Below the pieces are notes generated by a model. That model did no database searches and was not told the origin of the DNA. It saw only the letters and a list, made by a program, of their open reading frames with translations. A DNA stretch of 6,394 nt. Source: Spirochaetales bacterium (GTDB lineage: Bacteria; Spirochaetota; Spirochaetia; DSM-27196; SLAA01). This document shows positions 1 to 5,800 of this stretch, one piece after another. Location of the stretch: positions 1 through 6,394 of the forward strand of contig SLBH01000199.1 in NCBI GenBank assembly GCA_007126415.1. The letters are read 5' to 3'. The position numbers and the translations under genes are program-made. Numbering within the stretch: the stretch's first letter is position 1; each line of letters opens with the position of its first letter.

Positions 1-13
1 CGAGCGGCGCGGC

Positions 14-42
14 GTGACGAATGTCCTATGGTGTAGTATATT
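14..42 (+). promoter_or_regulatory. Candidate sigma70-type promoter of the DUF151-UVR gene
   Basis: A -35-like GTGACG (14-19; four of six match TTGACA) is separated by 17 bases from TATATT (37-42; five of six match TATAAT). Initiation about seven bases downstream would fall near position 49. The leader would then be only about 12 bases long, carry the GGAG ribosome site and exclude the upstream ATG at 49 as a start. The AT-rich stretch 34-42 stands out in otherwise GC-rich sequence. The upstream gene is outside the window, so read-through from it cannot be excluded. Confidence 0.42.
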
Positions 43-50
43 ACCTGCAT

Positions 51-54
51 GGAG
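51..54 (+). promoter_or_regulatory. Ribosome binding site choosing the start at 61
   Basis: GGAG at 51-54 sits six bases before the ATG at 61. Nothing like a Shine-Dalgarno precedes the alternative in-frame ATG at 49, whose upstream bases are TATTACCTGC. The site lies inside what would be the first codons of the longer reading, which supports the shorter protein. Confidence 0.65.
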
Positions 55-60
55 AATAGC

Positions 61-660
61 ATGCTTGTGGAAGCCGAAATCTGGACTGTCGCGCGAACCG
101 ACAAAGGCAACGCGGTGCTGGTGAAGCCGCTGGGCTCGGAGCGTGCGGTCCCGATTTTCATCGGGCAGCTCGAGGCTCAGTCTATCCTAATTGGGCTGGG
201 GAACGTGCCGATGCCGCGGCCGCTTACGCATGATCTCATGATTGTGTTGCTCGAGAAGCTCAACGTTACCGTCGAGCGGGTGGAGATCACCGAGCTCAAG
301 GACGGCACGTTTTACGCGCAGCTGCAGATCAAGCAAGGCATGAAGAAACTCACGATAGACTCGCGTCCCTCCGATGCGCTCGGGCTCGCCGCGCGGCTAC
401 ACTGCCCGGTCTTTATCGCTGAGGCCGTGGTAGACGAAGCCGGCATCTCGGTAAACATGATTCAGACCGAGGAACCCGAGGACGCCGAGGACGCCGAGCA
501 GGTAGAGAATGAGCTCACCGCTGAAGGTGAGACCACGGTCGGCGAAACTCCGGTCGAACAAGAAAAAAACCGTTTGCTCGAGGAGCTGCAAAAGGCCGTC
601 GAGCAAGAGAACTACGAGGAAGCTGCACGGCTGCGCGATCGCATCAACGAGCTTTCTTAG
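61..660 (+). CDS. DUF151 (bifunctional nuclease family) protein with C-terminal UVR motif
   Basis: This is a 199-residue cytoplasmic protein. Residues 1 to about 133 form a DUF151/BFN domain. The family hallmarks are visible: a GNAVLVKPLG strand, PIFIGQLEAQSI, PRPLTHDL, a GTFYAQL strand, DSRPSDALGLAARLHCPVFI. The family includes Thermotoga TM0160 and plant BBD1; nuclease activity is reported for plant members, but the role of bacterial ones is poorly defined. Residues about 135-169 are a Glu/Asp-rich linker containing a DAEDAE repeat (tandem 9-base GACGCCGAG at 481-498). Residues 170-199 match a UVR motif (LLEELQKAVEQENYEEAARL, then RDRI), the helical hairpin by which UvrB, UvrC, ClpC and McsA make protein contacts. 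The ATG at 61 is chosen because GGAG precedes it and homologues begin with a similar M-x-EAEIWT. It is followed by a 113-base gap with its own candidate promoter, so it is probably not part of the glucan operon. The family call is firm; the function (DNA repair or stress partner) is inferred. Confidence 0.9.
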   Translation: MLVEAEIWTVARTDKGNAVLVKPLGSERAVPIFIGQLEAQSILIGLGNVPMPRPLTHDLMIVLLEKLNVTVERVEITELKDGTFYAQLQIKQGMKKLTIDSRPSDALGLAARLHCPVFIAEAVVDEAGISVNMIQTEEPEDAEDAEQVENELTAEGETTVGETPVEQEKNRLLEELQKAVEQENYEEAARLRDRINELS

Positions 661-683
661 ACGCTACACTCGGGTAACTCGCT

Positions 684-711
684 TTAACTTTTGCTCTGTG
701 GCCCTTATACT
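684..711 (+). promoter_or_regulatory. Candidate promoter of the malQ-GH13 operon
   Basis: TTAACT (684-689; four of six match TTGACA) is followed after 16 bases by TATACT (706-711; five of six match TATAAT). This is the most AT-rich stretch between the two genes and lies about 60 bases before the malQ start. The -10 is embedded in a perfect inverted repeat (701-717), which suggests a regulated promoter. No independent evidence of transcription exists here. Confidence 0.45.
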
Positions 712-717
712 AAGGGC
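701..717. repeat. Perfect 7-bp inverted repeat over the -10 (possible operator)
   Basis: GCCCTTA (701-707), a 3-base centre TAC, then TAAGGGC (711-717) form a perfect dyad covering the TATACT -10 hexamer. A repressor bound here would block polymerase, so an operator for a sugar- or maltodextrin-responsive regulator is a reasonable hypothesis. It is less likely to be a terminator for the upstream gene: the stem is short and no T-run follows on either strand. No regulator gene is in the window. Confidence 0.4.
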
Positions 718-744
718 GATATGCTGACAACGATACGGCCGTGC

Positions 745-758
745 CGACCGTTCGGTCG
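745..758 (+). repeat. Short leader hairpin just upstream of the malQ ribosome site
   Basis: CGACCG (745-750) and CGGTCG (753-758) are perfect inverse complements around TT, giving in RNA a GC-rich five-pair stem closed by a GUUC loop. The stem ends three bases before AAGGAG (762-767), so it could influence ribosome access or stabilise the 5' end of the malQ message. It is too short to call a riboswitch. Confidence 0.35.
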
Positions 759-761
759 AGC

Positions 762-767
762 AAGGAG
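762..767 (+). promoter_or_regulatory. malQ Shine-Dalgarno sequence
   Basis: AAGGAG lies six bases before the ATG at 774, near-ideal spacing. It fixes the malQ start at 774 rather than at the in-frame GTG at 741, which would place this ribosome site inside the coding region. Confidence 0.75.
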
Positions 768-773
768 CGCGCA

Positions 774-2825
774 ATGAAGTTTCCCGGGTTCACTCACTAC
801 CTCACCGGCGCTCTGGTGCCGGTTGCCTCTCTTCGCAGCGCCCACAGCTGTGGCGTCGGCGAGTTTGCCGACCTCCCGGAGCTCGGCCGATGGTGTCGCA
901 CGGTGGGGCTCGAGGTCATCCAGATCCTCCCGGTGAACGACACCGGGGGAGAAAGCTCGCCGTACAGCGCGCTGAGCGCGTTTGCGTTGCACCCTATCTA
1001 CCTACGCCTTTCAGATATCCCTGAGGTCGCCGCGCACGATGATCTGCTCGAGCAGACCGCCGAGCTCCGCAAACGCTTCGAGCACGAGAAGCGTTTCCCG
1101 TACGACGATGTGCTCGCCGGCAAGCTCGAGGTGCTGCGGGCGGCGTACGAGCGCGCGCGGCCGGCCTTGCTCACCGCCGTCGGCGTCGACGGCGGCGCTG
1201 CCGGCACCCCGGCCGCCGCGGTCGATGCGCTGAGCGATTTCGTCGCCGAGAACCCCTGGGTAAAGCCCTACGCGGTGTTTCGCGTCCTCAAGGACCGCGA
1301 GCAGCAGCGCGCCTGGAAGGACTGGACGATCTGGGTTGAGGAACGTAACCCGTCGTCCCAGGGCATCCAGGAACTCTGGAACGATCCCGAGCTACGCGAC
1401 GAGCTGTTTTTCTACGTCTTCCTGCAGTGGCGCTTGGAGGAACAGCTGCAAGCTGCGGCTAAGGAGCTCAGCGAGCAGGGCGTGTTTCTCAAAGGCGACC
1501 TCCCGATCCTCATGAACGAGGACAGCGTCGATATCTGGGCCGATCGCGAGATCTTCATTCCGGAGCTGCGCGCCGGGGCGCCGCCGGATTACTTCAGCGA
1601 GACGGGCCAGAACTGGGGCTTCCCGATCTACGACTGGGATGCGCTCGCGCGGCGCGACTACGACTGGTGGCGGCGCCGGTTGCGCCAAGCCGACAAGTTC
1701 TACCACGCGTACCGCATCGATCATGTGCTCGGGTTCTTTCGAATCTGGGCGGTCCCGGAGACGCAGTTCACCGGCATACTGGGACATTTCTACCCGTCGA
1801 GCCTTATCGCGAGCTCGTCCTTACACGAGCTGGGGTTCGGCGACGACCGCATCGAGTGGCTCGCGCGCCCGCACATCCGCGGAGCGCAGCTGCGCAGCGA
1901 GCTCGGCGGCCACACCGACGCCGCGATCGAGGCGTGCCTGAAGCAGCTCGACGACGAGGACCTCTACGTCTTCCGCGCCGAGATCGGCGGGCGGCCCGCG
2001 GGCGAAAAGCCGATCGCGGCGCTTGAGCTGCCTGAAGAGGTACGCGAGCGGCTCTTGAGCTACTACCGCGACCGCGCGCTGGTGCGCGTGGAGGAAGGCC
2101 GCTGGGCGCCCACCTGGACCTACCGTGACTGCAGCCGCTTTGCCGATCTCTCCGAGACCGAGCGCGAGCGCTTCGAGTACTTGGTGCAGCAGGCCGCCGA
2201 AGAAAACGAGGAGATCTGGGCCGAGAACGGGCGGCGGCTGCTCGGCTTCATGAGCGAGACCGTAGATATGCTCGCCTGCGCCGAGGACCTCGGCGTGATC
2301 CCGCGCAGCGTGCCGAAAACGCTCGCCGACCTCGGGATGCTCAGCCTCAAGATTCCGCGCTGGACGCGGCACTGGGATGTTGAAGGCGAGCCGTTTGTGC
2401 CGCCCTCTGAGTACCCGCTGCTCTCGGTCTGCGCGCCGTCGGTGCACGACACCACCACGATGCGCGAGTGGTGGGAGCGCGAGGAAGACCCCCCGGTAGT
2501 GGACGCGTTCTGGCACGAGCTCGGGTTCACGGAGCCGCGCTCGGCGCAGTACGACCCCGAGACCGCCCGGCGCGTCACCGAAGCGCTGCTTGGAACAAAC
2601 TCGCTGATCTGCGTGCTGCAGCTGCAGGATCTGCTCGCGCTCGACGGCGACCTGCAGCCCGACGACGCCGGCGCCGAGCGGGTGAACATCCCCGGAACCT
2701 ATAACGGCTTTAACTGGACCTATCGCATGCCGATCGAGCTCGAAGCGCTCGAGGCGCGGCAGGGCTTGAACGAGGAGCTTGCGCGGGTCGTTACCGCGCG
2801 CGCGAAGAGGAGTATCGAGAAATGA
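774..2825 (+). CDS. malQ: 4-alpha-glucanotransferase (GH77, DPE2-like split type)
   Basis: This 683-residue cytoplasmic enzyme has no signal peptide. It is expected to transfer glucosyl or maltodextrinyl units between alpha-1,4-glucans, working on maltose, maltodextrins or glycogen. GH77 hallmarks in order are: LPVNDT...SPYS (52-65), KGDLP (240-244), GAPPDYF...GQNWG (268-282), RIDH with nucleophile Asp316, AEDLG with acid/base Glu504, SVHDTTT with His558 and third acid Asp559, and PGTYNGFNW (640-648). All catalytic acids are present. The nucleophile and acid/base are 188 residues apart, against about 47 in Thermus and E. coli MalQ. An insertion of roughly 140 residues lies between them (about 330-480), an arrangement I recall from plant DPE2 and some bacterial homologues. 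The phrases MLACAEDLGVIP and CAPSVHDTTTMREWWE also look DPE2-like. Plant DPE2 carries N-terminal starch-binding CBM20 domains; none are present here. The stop overlaps the next start (ATGA, 2822-2825), implying an operon. A Gly/Ala-rich stretch lies near residues 139-150. Confidence 0.93.
   Translation: MKFPGFTHYLTGALVPVASLRSAHSCGVGEFADLPELGRWCRTVGLEVIQILPVNDTGGESSPYSALSAFALHPIYLRLSDIPEVAAHDDLLEQTAELRKRFEHEKRFPYDDVLAGKLEVLRAAYERARPALLTAVGVDGGAAGTPAAAVDALSDFVAENPWVKPYAVFRVLKDREQQRAWKDWTIWVEERNPSSQGIQELWNDPELRDELFFYVFLQWRLEEQLQAAAKELSEQGVFLKGDLPILMNEDSVDIWADREIFIPELRAGAPPDYFSETGQNWGFPIYDWDALARRDYDWWRRRLRQADKFYHAYRIDHVLGFFRIWAVPETQFTGILGHFYPSSLIASSSLHELGFGDDRIEWLARPHIRGAQLRSELGGHTDAAIEACLKQLDDEDLYVFRAEIGGRPAGEKPIAALELPEEVRERLLSYYRDRALVRVEEGRWAPTWTYRDCSRFADLSETERERFEYLVQQAAEENEEIWAENGRRLLGFMSETVDMLACAEDLGVIPRSVPKTLADLGMLSLKIPRWTRHWDVEGEPFVPPSEYPLLSVCAPSVHDTTTMREWWEREEDPPVVDAFWHELGFTEPRSAQYDPETARRVTEALLGTNSLICVLQLQDLLALDGDLQPDDAGAERVNIPGTYNGFNWTYRMPIELEALEARQGLNEELARVVTARAKRSIEK
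1174..1195. repeat. Perfect 9-bp inverted repeat inside malQ
   Basis: CCGCCGTCG (1174-1182) and CGACGGCGG (1187-1195) are perfect inverse complements around GCGT. The repeat encodes part of a Gly/Ala-rich segment (AVGVDGG, then AAGTPAAA) that looks like a variable surface loop. It could be a chance product of GC-rich codons or a remnant of a small palindromic insertion tolerated in a loop. Confidence 0.5.
2806..2812 (+). promoter_or_regulatory. Ribosome binding site of the GH13 gene within the malQ 3' end
   Basis: AGAGGAG lies nine bases before the ATG at 2822, inside the last codons of malQ. Together with the ATGA overlap it indicates coupled translation. Confidence 0.65.
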
Positions 2826-5800
2826 GTGTGAAACCGCTGTTGCTACGCCGATCCGAAGACCCGGCCGGAGCCCGTGAGTTCCACGTATCGCGGCGCGCGC
2901 GGGAGTTGTACGAGTTCGATCACAGCTTGTTCACGCTTAGCGGTAACGTGGTGCTCGCGGATTTTCACGCCGCGCGCCTGTTCGCGCATAAAATGAACCA
3001 GAAGAAGGACCTCGCGCGAAACCCCGAGGCGGCCGTCCGCACCTCTGAAGTAAACGCTATGGGGCTGCTCGACGAGATCCTGCATTATCTCGTGCAGCTT
3101 TATCGCGAGCAGTACGGCGTGGGCATCTTTTCGCGTGCGCTCGAATCAATAGCCGAGAGCATCGGCGAGGAGCAGCTGACCGCCACCCTCGAGGCGTTCT
3201 GCACCGCCTTCCCGCCGCGCGCGGTGTACCGCGGCGAGAGCACCGTCGAGGAGTACCTGCAGTCCGAGCACGAAGGCGTGCCGGGCCGTGAGCTCGCGCT
3301 CGAGGAGCTTATCATGCTGTGGGTCTCGAACGAAAACCCGGCGCTCACGCGTTTTGAGGAGTTGTTCGACGACCGCGAGCTCGAGACCGGAAGCTCCTAT
3401 CGCGAGGTTATTCAGGCAACCCAAGCGTACTTCGAGACCCAACCCGGGCTCGGCGAGGGAAACCGAAGCCTGTTCGAGTTACTGCTTGAACCGGCGCGGC
3501 GCCACCCTGATTCGCTCGAGGCGCAGCTCACGTTCGTACGCGGGCCCTGGAGCCGTCTGCTCGGCCGCTATTTGTTCCGCCTCTTGCGCAGCCTCGACCT
3601 CATCAAGGAAGAACACGCCGTCGCGGGCATGGGCCCCGGACCGCAGTACGTCTACGAGTATGGTGGGGTCGAGGAAGAGAGCGAGCGTTTCAGCCCCGAC
3701 AAAGACTGGATGCCGAAGGTGGTGCTGCTCGCGAAGAGCACGCTCGTCTGGCTCGACCAACTCTCGCGCAGCTACCGGCGCGAGATCCGCCGCCTCGACC
3801 AAGTCCCCGATCAGGAGCTCGACCGAATCGCGGCGCAAGGCTTCACCGGCATCTGGCTGATCGGGATCTGGGAGCGCAGCAAGGCCAGTAAGCGCATCAA
3901 GCAGATGTGCGGAAACCCCGAGGCCGAAGCCTCGGCTTACTCGCTCGAGAGTTACGAGATCGCCGCCGAGATCGGCGGCTGGAACGCGCTGCACGACCTC
4001 AAGTACCGCTGTTGGATCCGCGGCATCCGCCTCGGCAGCGACATGGTGCCGAACCACACCGGGATCGACAGCCACTGGGTCTACGACCACCCCGACTGGT
4101 TTGTGCAGCTCGACTACTGCCCGTTTCCGAGCTACAGCTTCAGCGGCGAGAACCTCTCGACGCGACCCGGCATCGGGATCTACCTCGAGGATCATTACTA
4201 CGATCGCTCCGACGCCGCGGTGGTGTTCAAGCATGTAGATTTCAACACCGGGCGCGAGCGCTTCATTTATCACGGCAACGACGGCACCAGCATGCCGTGG
4301 AACGATACCGCGCAGCTGAACTTCCTACACCCCGAGGCTCGTGAGGCGGTGGTTCAAACCATTTTAGGCGTCGCGCGCGAGTTCCCGATCATTCGCTTCG
4401 ACGCCGCGATGACGCTTTCCAAGAAGCACTACCAGCGTCTCTGGTTCCCCGAGCCCGGCTCCGGCGGCGATATCGCGACGCGCGCCGAACACGGCCTCAC
4501 CAAGGAAGCGTTCAACCGCGCGATGCCGGAGGAGTTCTGGCGCGAGGTGGTGGACCGCGCCGCCGAGCAAGCCCCCGACACCCTCTTGCTTGCTGAAGCG
4601 TTTTGGATGATGGAGAGCTACTTCGTTCGAACGCTCGGGATGCACCGCGTCTATAACAGCGCGTTCATGAATATGCTGAAAGACGAAGAGAACGACAAAT
4701 ACCGCCGCACGATCAAGAACACGATCGAGTTTGACAAAGACATCCTCAAGCGCTTTGTGAACTTCATGAACAACCCTGACGAAGAAACCGCGGTGGTGCA
4801 GTTCGGCAACGGCGACAAGTACTTCGGCGTTGCGACGCTGATGGTCACGATGCCGGGCCTGCCGATGTTCGGCCATGGCCAGATCGAAGGCCTCGCCGAG
4901 AAATACGGGATGGAGTACCGCCGCGCGTACTGGGACGAAACTCCCGATCAGCACCTCATCGAGCGCCACGCGCGCGAGGTTTTCCCGTTGATGAAGCGCC
5001 GCCGGCTGTTCGCCGATGTCGAGAACTTCCTGCTCTACGATCTCTACGATCAAGACGGCAACGTGAACGAGAACGTGTTCGCCTATTCCAACCAGAGCGG
5101 CGACGATCGGGCGCTTGTGCTGTACAATAACTGTTACCACGAGGCCTCGGGCTGGATCGGTGAGTCGGTGGCCTACGTCGAGAAAACGCCCGAGGGCGGC
5201 AAACACCACCAGCGTGGGCGTCTGGCCCCGGCACTCGGGCTTTCGCACAGTCATCGCGCCTACTGCATCCTGCGCGAGCAACGCAGCGGGTTGTGGCTGA
5301 TCCGCAACAGCAAGGACCTCCAGGAGCAGGGCTTCTACGTCCATCTGCGCGGCTACGAGACGCAGGTTTACAGCGACATCTATGAAGTTTTCGACAACGA
5401 GTACTCACACTACGCGCAGCTCGCCGACAAGCTCGGCGGCGTCGGTGTCGAAAACATCGACGACGCGCTCAAAGAGGTGTTCCTACAGCCGCTCTATGAT
5501 GTGTTTTTCCGCGCGGTAAACTCCGGAACCTTGCGCGAGCTCGAGGCCGAGCTGCAGGGCGAGGTTGCGCCCGGCGATGTAGACCAGCAACGGCTCACCT
5601 CGCGTTACCAGCAGTTTCTGCGCGCCGCACGCGAGTACTGCACCGGTAGCGGCGACGTCTCGGTCGCCACCGAGAGCTTCCGCGTTCGCCTCAAGTCGCT
5701 GTTGTCGCTGCGCTACCTTTCGCTCGAGAAACCGCGCCGCAAGCGCGACGCGTACCGCAACGCCGTCAAGACCTTCAACAAAACCGTCACCGGCACCCCG

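Noticed and set aside
701..725. Rho-independent terminator after the DUF151-UVR gene
   Set aside because: The stem is only seven pairs with a three-base loop, and neither side has a T-run; the sequence reads better as a -10 within a dyad.
741..773. Upstream GTG start for malQ
   Set aside because: It would put the AAGGAG ribosome site and the leader hairpin inside the gene, has no Shine-Dalgarno of its own, and adds 11 residues before the natural GH77 beginning.
1821..2516. 231-codon open frame on the - strand
   Set aside because: It is opposite malQ including its AEDLG and SVHD motifs; a shadow frame with biased composition.
3479..4273. 264-codon open frame on the - strand
   Set aside because: It lies wholly opposite the GH13 barrel region, which has clear family motifs on the + strand. 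The antisense product is low-complexity (Val, Ala, Asp, Leu rich) and typical of the shadow frame of GC-rich codons.
4731..4736. Perfect TTGACA inside the GH13 gene
   Set aside because: It encodes Phe-Asp-Lys in the conserved barrel, and no -10-like sequence lies 16-18 bases downstream.
4802..4819. Reading NGD as an inactivating mutation or pseudogene sign
   Set aside because: The frame is intact for 1191 codons, all three catalytic acids are present and flanking residues are well conserved, so a subfamily feature is more likely than decay.
4364..5344. 326-codon open frame on the - strand
   Set aside because: It is opposite the catalytic Asp527, Glu592 and Asp665 region of the GH13 gene. 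The product has no recognisable domain and no convincing ribosome site; it is a GC-bias shadow.
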